Of a stretch of DNA of 64,000 nucleotides, positions 1 to 12,013 are shown one piece after another. The notes beneath the pieces are model-generated. The model was not told the DNA's origin and made no database searches. It was given only the letters and a program-made list of their open reading frames with translations. This DNA is from Trichodelitschia bisporula (taxonomy: Eukaryota > Ascomycota > Dothideomycetes > Phaeotrichales > Phaeotrichaceae). The translations under genes were made by a program, and so were the position numbers. Each line of letters begins with the position of its first letter. Within the stretch, counting starts at the first letter, position 1. The stretch covers positions 1,943,511-2,007,510 of the forward strand of contig ML996687.1 in the NCBI GenBank assembly GCA_010356995.1. The letters are read 5' to 3'.

Positions 1-2434
1 ATCCCCTCCTCGCCAACCCCCCCACCGCCAACCCCGTACTCCGCGCCCGCAACGCAGCACGTACACCTTCAGCCTTGGCGTGCAGCGCCTCGAAGGCGTC
101 TTCCAGCGCCTCCATGCCGGCGTATATCTCGCGCTCGACTTCGCCCAGGACGGCGATTTCGGTGTCTTCGTCTATTTGCACCGGTGCGCCTGCGCTGCCA
201 CCGGGACTAACCCCCCCACTCGCCAAACTCGTCGCGCTACCGAAGGGCGTAGCCCCGCGGGACGGCGTAGCGGGGAAGGGACTCTGCGTCCGACTCCCCG
301 GCACCGCGCCGGCGGGACTCGGTGTCTCGGCGCCGCTCCAGAGGAAGCCGTCGAAGCGGCCACTCGTCAGAATCTCCCATTCCGCGGCCGAGATCGCGGC
401 GAGGGTCGCGAGGACGGTGTGCAGCGCTGGATGTTTCAATAAAAAGATCGCGCACTCGGCGTCGCGGGGTGTCTGCGCTAAGCGGTAAAGCCGCTGCAGC
501 GCGCGGGCGGTGCGCGAGAGCGTGTCCGGTCTCGCAGGGTTCTTCTCTACCGCGGGCGTGGGCGCACGGCTGGGCGGGAGGGCGGCGTTGCCGCGCAGCA
601 GCGCGGTGAAGAGGCGGCGGTTGTGTGGCTCGAGATGGGTTAGGATTGCGAAGACGAGCGTGTCGTTGTCTACGTCCTGCGGTGGGGAGGAGGGGAGTTC
701 GGGTTGGCTGGCCAGCCAGGCCTGGACTACGTCCTTGGTCTTGCGGCTCTGGCGGATGTAATGCTCGCGATACTCCTCCGGGACATCGATATCGAGTTTC
801 TGCATCGGCGCTTCCACGGCATCCAGCCTCGGCGCGTCGGGCGAAATGGTGAACGGCGGCCAGGGAGGCAATTCCCTCCGCCCGCTCACAAACTCCAATA
901 TCTCGCCCCAGGAAATACTATCTGGCTCATTGCTCATCGGGGGCGGATTCAGCGTGCACATAACGCAGTCACACTTCTCAGACCCAATGTCGCGATTGAA
1001 CACCCGCTCCAGCCTATCCAGCAGCCTGCGCGCCACGGATTTGTACCCCGTTGCCACGGCCAAGCTCCCGTGCCGCGCGAGCACTTGCATGTAATTATCG
1101 AGCACGCTCTGCAGCGGCGAGAACACGATACGTGCGTCCCGCAGAGGCGGCGGACCGGACAGGCGCGGCGAGGCGTAGGTTGAGTATTGGTGGATTGGAG
1201 AGGGGGGCGCGAGGACGGCGAGGAAGCTGCGGGGGACGGGTGTGGGCAGACCGCCGTGTTGGAGGAGGTAGTCTACGCGGGGGATGTGCTGGGTGTCGAT
1301 TGCTGGTGGGGGAGGTGGGGGCGGGGGAGGGGCGGGCATGCGTGATTGTTGGTAGGAGGCTTGGTAGGGGGAGTTGGCCATGCTGGATCCGGCGCTGAGG
1401 GGCACGGGGTGGACTTCCACGGGTGCGGGCTTTTGCTTGCGGGGGGGGAAGGCGGTGGTGGTGGGTGTGCGGGGGGAGGAGTCCGACGCCGAGACTGGGG
1501 ATGACCGGGACGTCGTTTCAGCTGCCGGGGCCGCTGGGGGTTGGGAAGCCTTGGGAGCGAGTTCTGTAGTCGTCGACGCGCCCATGGAGCGTGCCGTCGT
1601 AGCCCCCGTAGCCGTACTCTCCGACAACGCCGTCGACTTGTACCCGCGCGGCTCAGGCTCATTCGTGACGAAGGAACTAATCTCCGACGTCTCGTTCTTG
1701 CGTTCAAGTTCCTTGCGCTCAAGCTCCGGCGAGCGATGCGTCTCGGTCGCAGACGAATAGGTCCAGCTCGTAATCTCAGACGCCTCATCCAGAACATCAG
1801 CCCGCCTCCGGTCCAACGAGCGCGACTTGCGACGGTGCGGATTCAAATCGCTCAGGCTGCCAGTGCGCACCGGGTCGGCCTTGTCCTTGCCCGGCCGCAT
1901 GCTGTTCCCACTGCGGCTGCGGCGCAGATCGGCATCTGTGGTCGTGAGCGGCGGGCTTGGCGGGGCGTTCTCAACGTCGGCATTACGGCGCTTGTCCGGC
2001 AGTTGTGTGCCCAGGTCCGTGGGTTCGGGGGTGAACGGTGATTGCCGGGAAATGTTCTCGCGGCTGACGGCCTCTTTGCTGTGTTGCTTCGAGAAAGACG
2101 GGTACCGCGAGGCAGGCGAGCCGAGGGAGCGCCGGTCGAGCTCTGGGACGACGGCTCGCCGGTCCGAGGAGCGGATGGAGGATGAATCGCTCCCCGTGCG
2201 CCGCTCGGTGCGTTCAGCGCCAGTCGACGCGCGCTTGCGGACGTGCCGGTGCTTCTTTTCCTTCCTGTCATTGTCTCTATGCTTGTCGCGGTCTCGATCC
2301 TTGTCGCGGTCCTTAGGTTCACGATCCCGCTCTTTCTCGCCGTCTCGGTCCCGCACTTCGCTGTCTTTGTCGAGCTTCGAGCGGCGATCGCGGTCGTCGG
2401 GCCGACGCCGCACGCTGCTGCTGGAGTAGTTCAT
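1..2434 (-). CDS. Uncharacterised Arg/Ser-rich fungal protein, partial
   Basis: A single open frame runs from an ATG at 2434 to the left edge of the window with no stop, giving about 811 codons and no visible intron; the 3' end lies outside. The first ~90 residues are a charged Arg/Asp/Lys/Ser low-complexity stretch of the SR or RD kind. Next comes a long Ser/Thr/Pro-rich disordered region with a poly-Pro tract. From about residue 430 there is an ordered, probably conserved domain: a helical part (PLQSVLDNYMQVLARHG), a cysteine motif CDCVMC, then a segment with EYREHYIRQSRKTKDVVQAW. The remainder is helical with another Ser/Gly/Thr-rich linker. The CxCxxC motif could bind metal. I do not recognise the family and assign no function. 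The acid/base-rich N terminus suggests a nuclear protein, but that is inference. Confidence 0.75.
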   Translation of the reverse strand, partial: MNYSSSSVRRRPDDRDRRSKLDKDSEVRDRDGEKERDREPKDRDKDRDRDKHRDNDRKEKKHRHVRKRASTGAERTERRTGSDSSSIRSSDRRAVVPELDRRSLGSPASRYPSFSKQHSKEAVSRENISRQSPFTPEPTDLGTQLPDKRRNADVENAPPSPPLTTTDADLRRSRSGNSMRPGKDKADPVRTGSLSDLNPHRRKSRSLDRRRADVLDEASEITSWTYSSATETHRSPELERKELERKNETSEISSFVTNEPEPRGYKSTALSESTATGATTARSMGASTTTELAPKASQPPAAPAAETTSRSSPVSASDSSPRTPTTTAFPPRKQKPAPVEVHPVPLSAGSSMANSPYQASYQQSRMPAPPPPPPPPPAIDTQHIPRVDYLLQHGGLPTPVPRSFLAVLAPPSPIHQYSTYASPRLSGPPPLRDARIVFSPLQSVLDNYMQVLARHGSLAVATGYKSVARRLLDRLERVFNRDIGSEKCDCVMCTLNPPPMSNEPDSISWGEILEFVSGRRELPPWPPFTISPDAPRLDAVEAPMQKLDIDVPEEYREHYIRQSRKTKDVVQAWLASQPELPSSPPQDVDNDTLVFAILTHLEPHNRRLFTALLRGNAALPPSRAPTPAVEKNPARPDTLSRTARALQRLYRLAQTPRDAECAIFLLKHPALHTVLATLAAISAAEWEILTSGRFDGFLWSGAETPSPAGAVPGSRTQSPFPATPSRGATPFGSATSLASGGVSPGGSAGAPVQIDEDTEIAVLGEVEREIYAGMEALEDAFEALHAKAEGVRAALRARSTGLAVGGLARRG

Positions 2435-3877
2435 CTCAACGCATTTGTCGGCCTCGTTGGCGGGTGTGTGTTGCAAGCTCTGGTTCTAGCTCTGTCGTCG
2501 ACCAGCGAGCACGGCTCTCGGTAGCTTTCTATGTATCCCCGCTGCGTATCGGCTTTCGTCCTGATAGAAGCACGGCAGATGGACCCCGCCTTCCACCAAC
2601 TCACGGCGGCTAGGGGAGGTTACGATTGGCTCAGTCGCGGGGCGCGGCTCAGGCGTGCAGGAAGCGGGCCAGCGGCACAGCACTGCGTAGGGACTGTTCG
2701 CTGCAGTTCGATAAGGTGTGCTTTAAAGGCGTGCGTTCGGATGGGTGGAATGGATGTTGGGTGATGGTGGAGATGTGTTCGGGGAGTGAAAAGGAAGATG
2801 TGGTGTGGGTGTTGCAGGAGGTGCAGTTGGTGCGCTGGCTGACGTTGCACGCACGGGTTGGCGAGTTGGGCGCGCTAGGCTGCTTTGGGCAAGGTGGCCA
2901 TGTTTTGGACGACTGAGGCGGTATGAGCCGCGAATTAAGGAACGGGCCGGGGAGGGTGAGTGTGGGGTGGTAGGTCAGTCAACGGAGCTTTTCTGGTGGT
3001 CTGTTCGGATTCTTCTTCTTGCCTTGCTTTGCTTTGGGGGGTTTGTGGGTTTGTGGGTTCGATGAGATGTTGGGAGGTTGGGGAGGCCGAAATCAAGGAC
3101 GGTCGTCGCGTTCCTGATCGGCGCGGGGGACGGAGGGGTATTGACACACGTGGACCGGCATGCGTCGTTGGGTTGTACAGAGTGAAGTCGGAGGATGCTG
3201 TGAAGAGGGATGGGACGGGATGTGAATGGCCTGATGGACGGTGGTGACCTGTACCAAAGAGTCGGGATGGGATGGGATGGAGTGGGATGGGAGGCGAGGG
3301 GAGGGGAGGGGAGGGGAGGGGAGGAGAGGAGAGGGGAGGGGAGGGGAAGCAGCATTGTCAACTATTCAACGTGCCTATCTTCAGATCAGAGGCATGATTA
3401 CCCATAGTCACTAGCAGAGACAACGAGCAACTCATTTCATAGCTATGTCATGAGAGAGAGTGTTTGTTGAGCCTATGTCCTAGTAATAGTGACAGCGGCC
3501 GATATATGCGCTTGTCTTCCACAGGAATCCTCTTTCGAGCGGAAACCTGCGCCAACAGGTCCCTTTGGTAGAACAACGCCCTATCTACCACCAGGACAGA
3601 AGGCGGGTTGTTCGGCTTCCTCAGCATAGTGCCCAGTTTGTACCGGACCTTCCTTTCTTCCTCAATCTGCAGAACGGCAGTTCGCATAAGAGTTGAGCGG
3701 CTCACCGTGACCATGTCATCATCCCCGTGGCCCCAGACCGCATAATCGACTTCTTCAAGGTACCAATTGCCAGGCTGCGCATCATCCTTCCTGCCCAGCC
3801 TCTCTTTGTGCACAAGACGTACTGTCTCTGCTCAGTCTCCCGTCGGCGAGCCCGGAACAGCTCCAGCGCGGCGCGAA
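2435..3877. other. Intergenic region with GA-rich microsatellite
   Basis: This is the 5' flank of the partial gene on the left and the 3' flank of recyclin on the right. It contains a purine tract at about 3263-3347 in which GGGAT repeats pass into GGGGA repeats, with many G runs that could form a G-quadruplex. Apart from the doubtful small frame at 3448-3813, I see no gene. Confidence 0.6.
3448..3813 (-). CDS. Doubtful small ORF (121 aa) downstream of recyclin
   Basis: This frame begins with ATG and would encode a 121-residue hydrophilic protein with balanced composition, including a segment rich in Val and Leu (SVLVVDRALFYQRDLLAQ). It lies just 3' of the recyclin stop codon on the same strand, so it could equally be recyclin 3' UTR. 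I recognise no domain and see no splice sites that would join it to another exon convincingly. Its composition looks more protein-like than the Arg/Pro/Ser shadow frames common in this GC-rich DNA, and that is the only reason it is listed. Confidence 0.2.
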   Translation of the reverse strand: MHKERLGRKDDAQPGNWYLEEVDYAVWGHGDDDMVTVSRSTLMRTAVLQIEEERKVRYKLGTMLRKPNNPPSVLVVDRALFYQRDLLAQVSARKRIPVEDKRIYRPLSLLLGHRLNKHSLS

Positions 3878-6570
3878 TCACATAACCGCACATCCCATGC
3901 CATACATAGCCCTCTCCACATCCCGCTTAACAGTGAACCAGTCCGCCCGCCGCTCCGCAAACTCATACACCTCCTCCGCGCGAAAGATGCCGCCGTACTT
4001 CTCCGAGTCAGCAATGATGGTGCCAATCTCCTTTGCGTCCCTGGCGTCGATGAGGTAGATTTGCGATAGCTCGCGCATCGCGTTGAAGTACTGCAGAAGG
4101 GACTTATTCTTGAACGTGCGGATAAAGTCGTGGTAGCAGTTCATGTCGCTGGCCATCAGCGCGGGAATACGAGACGACGAAGGACTTACCTGATCAGCTT
4201 AATCGCCCCCTCGGTACTCACCCGCTGCCGCTTAAGATGCTTGCACAGCACAGTAAACAGCCTCACACCTACCTCCTGATTAAACACATCCAGCACGCCC
4301 TTCTCCGTACTCCCAACCAACATCCCCGTATGCCCCTCCACAACCTTCACAATCCGCCTCGCACACTCACTCGGCCCCAGATCCGTAACCATCTCTCCAG
4401 CAGGCGGGTTATAATCCCCCGGCTTCTGGGTCGTGGCACACAGATACTCAACTTCGTCCATAAGCACGTCAATCCCCATATTCAACCCCGCCGCCACGCG
4501 CTCGTCTAACATCTGCTCAAACCGCCTCTTCTCCTGCGCGGCAGGGGAGACGAAATCATCCCTATCGCACAGCCTTGGCGCAACCAGTTCCTGCGCGTAG
4601 AACACGTCTACCATCTGCTGTATCAAATCGCCCACATTCACCAGCTCCAAAAAAGTAACCAAAGGCTCCACGCCCCCGTCCTCCGCGTGCGCCATCTCCC
4701 GCGGCTTGTACTCGGACAGATGCTGCACCGCCCTGTCGAACCCAGCTTTTATATGCCCCGTCCCCAGGGTCTGGAGCAGCGCGACGAACACGGCTTCGCA
4801 TTGCTCGCGCGCTTCTTCCCCGGACTGGCCCCCGAGGGACACGAAGGTGGCGAGGCGCTCGAGGGATGCTTTGGCGGCGTGGACGAGGGTGAGCGCGAGC
4901 TCGATGCTGAAGAGCGAGGATATGCCCTGTAGGCGCGAAGTCATGATGGCGACCTTCGCAGCCAGCTCCGTCGTCGGGGCCAGGGACTGCGGCCGCGCTA
5001 CTGGTATCGGCGTCGAGGTCGACGATCTATCGGGGACGGGTGTTGAGGGGTGGGAGGTGGGTGTGTCGGCTGGTTTGGACGCGGCGAAAGATGTAGGCAG
5101 CGTAGAAAGGGCGTTGACGGGCAACATGACGACCTTCTTGAAGCTGCTCAGGAAGTCCGCCTTCGCAGCCTGCCGGCTGACGTTGCTCATGTAGAAGCTC
5201 TCCGTGCTGGCTGCCTCCTCGGCTATCCTTCTCTTCCACGCCGCGACATCGGCGTCCGATTTGCGCTGGAAGTAGTCCAGCTCCTCCTGTAGGTAGAGAT
5301 CGAAATGCGGCTCGAAGCAGCGCGCCACAATAGCCTTGACATCCTGCGCGAAGCTCGGCGGCGAGGCCTGCGTAGGCTTGAGGCTGATGGCGAAGCGCAG
5401 CGCCTGCTCGAACACGCCCGCCACGGCCTTGAGATAGACCTCGACATTCTGCTCGTGCGCCTCGTCGAACAGCGTCGTGATATACTCAGCGATGATATCC
5501 TCAGCCACGCGCTCGACGAACGGCTTCAACGCATCCACCGTCACAGGAAACACGCGGTCTATAACCCCCGCCTGCTCATTCAGCGCCCGCGCCAGGTCGC
5601 GAAAGAACGCCTGCACAGGCCCCAAATTAACCATTCCCGCCGCCGCCGTCCTCAACCCCTCCAGCGGATCCCCCAACCCCGCGACGCCCCGCGCCATAAG
5701 CGGGTCATTCTGGATATAAAAATCCACCCCCGCCGCACCCCCATTCAGCGCAACAAGCACATGCGCATACCGCCTCATCCGCCCATCCACATCCCCCTCC
5801 TCAATCCCGCGCTCAAACTCCCTGAGCACCGCGTTCTCGAATATCCCCACCATGCTCTCGACCTTCTCTTCCCGCTCCAGTCCGCCTTGCGTCCAATCGC
5901 ACCGCGCAAAGGTGCGGAGTTGTGCGAGCATCGCGGCTTGTTGTTCCGGCTCGCGATACATGCGGAAGAGCACGGGGTCGGAATGGCTCCGCGCCCGGGC
6001 TAAGTCCAGATACAGCGGCGCGAGCACGCGGTACACCTTCCCGAACTCCTGCCGTGCACGGCCGCGCACGCTCTGCACGCGGGCTAGCACCGTGAGCGCA
6101 GCCCCGGGGTCCGCATCCACTCCCCCAGCCACAGGCTCAAACACCGGCCGCACGTTCTCAAACCCCGGATCTACAGCCCCACGGCCCATGCCCGTCACAC
6201 CCCTCATCCGCCTCTGCTCAGCCTCGACATCGAAAAGCGCGCTCTCCGGTCGCTTCCCCGCACTCTTGCGTGCCTCGCTCTCCGCGCGCCGTCTCGCCTG
6301 AGCCTCAGCCTCATTCCACACGCCCAAGGCCTTGAGCCGGCGCACCCATCGCGAATCATCATACACCATCTCTCTCGACCGCCTGGAGGTTTGCGCAAAG
6401 CGGAGGAGGGCGGGGACGGGAAGGTAATCGAGGAGGAGGGACATTAGTTCTGGCTAGTTAGCGGGGTTTAAGGAGGGATGGGGGGGGGACATACCGGCGG
6501 GGAGCGCGGCTTTAGAGTCCCCGATGATGGCGGTCGCCTTGAGCGAGGCGGGGAGCTTGTTTGGCGCCAT
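3878..6570 (-). CDS. RCY1: Recyclin-1 (F-box, exocyst Sec10-like endosome recycling factor)
   Basis: Spliced model: exons 6570-6495, 6449-4190 and 4148-3878 (introns of 45 and 41 nt, phases consistent), giving 868 aa. The first intron splits the F-box, which reads LPAELMSLLLDYLPVPALLR once exon 1 is joined, followed by FAQTSRRSREMV. The rest is a long alpha-helical Sec10-like region. The far C terminus (AMYGMGCAVM) closely resembles the conserved end of fungal recyclins. In yeast, Rcy1 binds Skp1 through the F-box and acts at endosomes in recycling of membrane proteins such as the v-SNARE Snc1; here the same role is inferred from family. Length fits the family. A cluster of three GATAAG motifs lies about 210-230 bp upstream of the start. 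Confidence 0.9.
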
Positions 6571-9378
6571 GGTGGTTAGAGGGGGAGTTTGCGGGGCATT
6601 TGGGGGGTTGGAGTAGAGCCAAAAGCGGGAGCTCTACGGAGGTGAGCGAAGATGGGCGTGAGGGAGTCGGTGGACTGTAAATCGCCGTGTAAAAGGTATG
6701 ATGCCGCAGTTCGTCTGCTCGTATCTCGAGCCTGAACCCGTGGTGTTGTCGTGCGCCCCCGAGACATGATGCTGATTAGATAAGATGGAGATAAGATAAG
6801 ATCCTTCGTCATCAGGACCCTGATGACCTTAACGCCGACGACGTCGACAACTCGACATCATGCAACCTTCGACGTAACCGATCACAAGCCAAATCTACTG
6901 TGATCATATCTGCAAATATATCTAATTTTGTCTGCATAACATTCTCGTTCCCGTTCCCGCGAGACTTTTCTCCTTAAGATCTTTTATGCTGTGCCTCGTA
7001 GGCGAGGAATCTGGACCATACCGGTACTGTATCAATGTTTCACAGCCTCTGGCATTTCCCGTCTCCAAACACCGGCAGTTTGCATGGTACTTTCTAGCAT
7101 CAGCATTAATTGCCCATCATATGAACAGATCTTACGGCATCAGATGGCAAGGCTTGGGGGCCAAAGAGCCGCTTTGACAGCGAACTCGCATCGGGGAGAG
7201 CAAACTACCGAAGCGTCTCACGACTTGAGAAGACGTCGGCCCTACCAAACATGAGGCTCATATCCCACCCCACATCCACAAGTGCACCCATCTGGAGCCC
7301 CGGAACCGCAGCAAACCACCACGTTGTACTCCCCAAGGCTGCGGTTGCCTTGTAGGCAAACCAGATGCAGCATCTCGTGAGCCTAGAGTCCGCTAGCGGC
7401 TCCCGGTCAAACGAAGAACCTAGATGTACCAGCGCACGTCCAGGTCGAGCCGTCATGGCCATTAGTTATGCGCATATCCGGGTTCGAGATTGGATGCTTG
7501 ACGCGATATGAGCCGCCGATGCACTGCAGCCGATTGCTGGACGACACGCAAGGCTGCGATCGGCGGTGTGGGTGTCAACTGGCAGTGGCAGTCTCTCGCG
7601 TGGGGTCAACCCCGCGCAGTACTGTACCAAGGCGTCGTGGGGCAGGGCTTCCGACGGGTGGTCGCGACACCCAGCTGGTTGCTTCCAATTCGCAGCTGAA
7701 ATGCGTGTCCAATCAGCCGGCGAGGACATGATCGGGTGTGCCAGTCCGGGGAAGGGTTTGTTGAATGACAACCTGATTGCTGAAAAATCTAGCTGCTTCG
7801 AGTGGACTGGGGGGTGACGCGGGTTTGCGCTCCTATCATCGTGACTTGCTGAGGTGTTATGCCAGCACCTGATCCGGGTCTGGCCATTCGTCCTCAACAA
7901 TTGCAAAGCCTTCGCTCGACCGCTCCGGCTCACAATCTACGGCCGCGGAGGGACAGGCAAATAGTGGTATATTCTCACTCTAGATGCGCTGAAGGATTCG
8001 AACCTTCATTTCAGGATACGGCCCTCGTCCAAAAGCGGCAGCTGCGCGTTCAAATACTTGGCGAGCTGGACAGCCACACAGCCAGCAGCCCTCGGCCAGG
8101 ACAGGCTAGCATTGCTGATATTGCGCTGCAGCTTACCAGCCGAGAAAGTGAGCGATTTAGACCGGATCAGGACGACAACCCCTCCTTTGCGTCATTGCGG
8201 CTCGAGGACCGTGAGGTTGTAGTCGGGGGTCGCAGACGACCAGATCCGATGCGGTCGGCTGTTGATGGTGGTAAACGCGACGGCTAAAGGCTCGTTTTGT
8301 GGTCCACGAAGCGCCACGTGAATCACTGAGGATCGTTAAGCGTGCTTCACCGGACGCATTCGTGCATGGTTGGGCCGACCCCACGGCTGGACGCCATAGG
8401 ACGGATTGGGCCGGGGGGAGTGCGCCCCGCTGTAACTGGGCAAAATGCCTTGGGGAAGCCTGACGGGGGGCAGTGCTCGGGACGACCCGATGGCAGGCGG
8501 GAGAGAAGAAGGGCGGAAAGAAAGACGGTGAGGTCAGTGCTGGCTGTTGTCTGTCAGAGAGTGAAAGGGAACCGACAGCAATATGGACGTTTTGACGAGC
8601 CGAAAGCCGGACCGCTTGAATCGTCGACGGGAGATCCGCCGGGTGTTTCATGGCGTCGGAGCGACCCGCGCCGCGAACCACTTGTGCGGAAGTTTGGATG
8701 TCGATGTCGATGTTCCAACGCCATGCAAAACGCAAAACATCCAGGCAGAACCAATGCTCGCCCCGCTCTCACCACCCAAAGAACACACGACAAAAACGGC
8801 CATCTGGAGTAGCGTGGGACTGTTAGTGTGAGTGAGACTGCACGTCTGCTGCACCAGCAAGCTGCGCGTCAATGCGAGTTGCGCATCGCGGGTGAAGCGT
8901 TTCCTTCCCCCGATGGCTTTTAATGTCCCCCATGCTAGCCTGACCGGTCAGCGCCCCCGTTGGGCGGAGCAAGAGCACGAGCAAGGGGAAGCAAAGCCAA
9001 CGCAGCTGTGCGGCTCCTCCATCTCATCTTAACATTGCGCGCGCAACTCCACCACTGCTAAACAAATCCTTTTCCATCGAACCTTACTATCGAACTCAGC
9101 CTGACAACCGCCCGTTCCCCGCTCACCGCTTCGAGAAAACGAGTCTCGGGTTCCTGAAGCCATTTCCTACCCCGCGAGGCGTCCCATCCCGCACTCACTC
9201 ACCCCCCTCATCCCCCCCTTCGCCCCCGTGAGCTTTCTCCCCGCCCCCATCGAGGGATCCATCACCGCCGGGCTGAGGACCTTCGCCCACCGGTCGAAAA
9301 GCCACTAACTGGGGCATCGTATTCGCCGCGCTCACAGCGGAACACCCACCCCGCCCACCACATTCCCCCTCAGACGCC
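6571..9378. other. Long divergent intergenic region (RCY1 / zinc-cluster regulator)
   Basis: About 2.8 kb separates the start codons of two divergently transcribed genes. The RCY1-proximal part carries three GATAAG motifs at 6779-6800 and is AT-richer near 6880-6940. The middle (7200-8830) has overlapping weak frames on both strands with Arg/Pro/Ser-rich products typical of shadow ORFs. The last 350 bp before 9379 are C-rich with pyrimidine tracts, as expected of a 5' UTR or promoter. No RNA gene could be supported. Confidence 0.6.
6779..6800 (+). promoter_or_regulatory. Cluster of three GATAAG motifs
   Basis: GATAAG occurs at 6779-6784, 6790-6795 and 6795-6800, the last two sharing one base. 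Fungal GATA factors (nitrogen, iron and light regulators) bind this core, often as close pairs. The cluster is about 210-230 bp upstream of the RCY1 start on the opposite strand. That it is functional is inference. Confidence 0.35.
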
Positions 9379-12013
9379 ATGGATGTAATGTCGTCTTCGC
9401 GGCCCGTATACAATGAGGCCCCGCCACCACCCTTTCTCGACGATGCCTTCCTGCGCGAATTCTTCGAGGGCACCGCCGATGCTGAGTTGATCGCAGAGTT
9501 CATGGAACAAGACCCCGACCTCACCTCCTTCAACGACCTCTGGAACTATCCCGATATGCAGTACACGCCGGAGAACGCCCCCCTCTGGGACGGCACCCAG
9601 TTCGTCTCCAGGAACGGCCAGTTCGTCCCCAGGAACGGCCAGTTCGTGGACAGACAGGCTATGCCGCCGCTCCCGCCGCGCGCGCAGGTCCGCCGCCCGC
9701 TCTACAACGCACAAGGTAGATGGCCCACCGCCGCCTCTCCGGCTTCCGAAGCTCACATCGCAGTCCCCGTCTCAGCGGCCCAGCACGCGATGACCACGCA
9801 GACAATGAACGCGCAGCCTCTAAACGCCCAGGCGCTGGACGCGCCGATGAACCAGTGGTACGCAAACCCAATGACGCAACTACGCTTCAACGGCGACGCG
9901 CCCGTCTATCCCTCCAACGACTGGGGCCTCTACACCAATACCTTGCCCTTCGGCCCGTTGCCGACGCAAATGGACAACCTCTCTGAATCGAGCTTCTCGT
10001 CGCCTGATGCGCCGTTTGTCACCACGCCTGGCTCGAGTCACAGTCCTATGGCTCCCGCGCTGCGGTACACGGCTGTATCCCCCACGCCCATGCCCGCGCG
10101 ATCGGGTTCGCACGGGCACTCCCAGGCCAATTCGCCCGCTTTGCAGTTCCCGCCTACAGCGCCGATGATGGCGCAACAGGGCAGCAACGCCTCGCACAGC
10201 TCGCAGGGGGGGATGAGCATGAGCATGTCGATCTCAATGGGTGGCTTCGAGTCTGATGTTCCATCGCCGAGTACGGATGGGTCGGGAAGGGTGCGCGTCC
10301 CCACGCCGGGAAGTCCGGAGAGCGATTGGAGCGTGATTGAACGGAGCGAGGTTGCGGAACGGGGTGAACTGCAGGAAATGAAGAGGGTGCTGGTGGCGCA
10401 GACGGGTGTTTTCCGGGTTAAGGAAAAGAAGGGGGGGCAGGGGAAGAGGGGGAAGAAGAGGCCTGGGGGCAGGATGGTGGGGAGTCATTTGCCGATTGAG
10501 AAGGCGACGAAGGCGAAGCTTTTGAGGAGTGAGGGGAGTTGTTGGAGTTGTTGTTTGCAGCGGGATTCTGTGAGTTTGGATTTGCGTCTTTTGGGGGGGT
10601 GGTGCTGATGGGGGCTAGTGCTCGAGTGGAGAGACGTGTGCCCGCTGCCAGAAGCGTATGAGCAAGTTCAGCCACATGGAGCATAGTCTCGGGTGCGACC
10701 GCACGAAGCTGCAGGAGCTGAAGGTGTACTTCATCCCAGGTAGTACCCCCCCTCCCCCCTTTCCCACCCCCATACCGGCGCTAACCCGCGCAGTAGACAT
10801 CCTCAACAAAATGCACGAGCGACAAGCACTCGTCGACTTCAGCAAAGCGCACATCAAGCGCTTCTCCAACGTATGCATCGTGCTCAACCTCGAGCCCATC
10901 TGGGGTCTCCCACGCGTCGAATGCAAAGTCTACGAATTCGAGCCGCTGACCCGGGATCTCCTGTTCCAGTACCAATACGTCAAGAACCAGACGACCGGGA
11001 AATGGGATTTGCGTAAGCAGCCGTGTCCCCCTATTGCGATGATTGAGGTGGAGAATATGGATCGCCAGATATATGACCAGTACTTGACGGATGTGGCGGA
11101 TAATTACCTCGGTGAGTTCGCGGGGCGGTTTTATAAGAGCGAGCAGGACGATTTTTGCGCCCGCTTGCTTCACCTGATGGTTCAGTATCACCGCGCCTCG
11201 GGCCCGAACGACGAAGAGGTGCGTCCGCTGTATCTTCCCAAGTGATCTTGCTAACCCCACCGCAGAAGAGCTTATTACACGAAATCTTCCGCCTTCTCGT
11301 CGCAACCTACATAATGGGCCGGTCCATCACAATCCCCCGCTCCCAATGGCCCAGGCTCACCAAACTAAAGTCCCACGCCCACTCCAGCCCCTCCTGGGCC
11401 ACCCACATCTCCCCCCGTATGACCAACAAACAACTCAAATACCTCTGGTCCAGCCTCTTCAACTCCGCCATGGACAGTGTCCTGAAACGGCTCCAACAGT
11501 CCCTGCGCTCGTCGAACGGGGACAAGAAATGGACTTCCGCGTTCTGTGCCTTCCTGGGCCTGGCGATGTGTTTCGAGGACGTACAGCGCACGGTACATGT
11601 TTTTTGCGAGAGTGATGCGAAGGACGGGCTTTGTGCGCAGGATGTGGCGGATCGGAGGGCGGAGGATACGTGCCGTGCCACCGATGAGAAGTTCCGGTTT
11701 ATGGCGGCGCTGTTTCGCGCGAAGCATAGCCGGTTTAATCCCTTCCGACCCGGCCCAGCTCGAGAAAAGATCGGCCCCGCGGCCAGGGGGTTGGTCGAAG
11801 GGGTTGAGGAGCTGGTGAGGGAGAAGAGTGAGTTTTCCCCTTTTTTTTTTTTTTTTTTTTTGATACTGGGGGAGGGGCTAACTTGTTTCCCTAGGTGAAT
11901 TCCTCCAAGAACGCCAACACCAAGAAATCCTCGCCGCGAACCAAGGGCGGTATACCGCGCGCTTGCTCGCGCGCTTCTTGCTCCCCTTCTGGGGGCCTAG
12001 TCGGGAGGTTTGA
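9379..12013 (+). CDS. Zn2Cys6-like transcriptional regulator
   Basis: Spliced model: 9379-10569, 10619-10739, 10794-11218, 11266-11827 and 11895-12013, giving 805 aa with all phases consistent. Residues 1-~370 are acidic then Pro/Ser/Gln/Asn-rich and disordered, with a short repeat (two copies of RNGQFV). A Lys/Arg/Gly-rich stretch near 350-370 could be a nuclear localisation signal. It is followed by a cysteine cluster at 388, 391, 398, 404, 407 and 423. This resembles a fungal binuclear zinc cluster, but it sits mid-protein, is split by intron 1 and has a long last spacing (15 residues). The C-terminal half is a conserved-looking alpha/beta domain (for example VCIVLNLEPIWGLPR and TNKQLKYLWSSLFNSAMDSV). 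The last intron contains a poly-T tract of about 20. Targets are unknown. The atypical spacing means it might be a different zinc-binding fold. Confidence 0.75.

Noticed and set aside
7984-8075. Possible tRNA on the minus strand (box B-like GGTTCGAATCC with a 5-bp stem at 7991-8007)
   Set aside because: No 5' acceptor strand pairs with the 3' side, there is no convincing D-arm or anticodon arm within 75-200 bases, and no T-run terminator follows.
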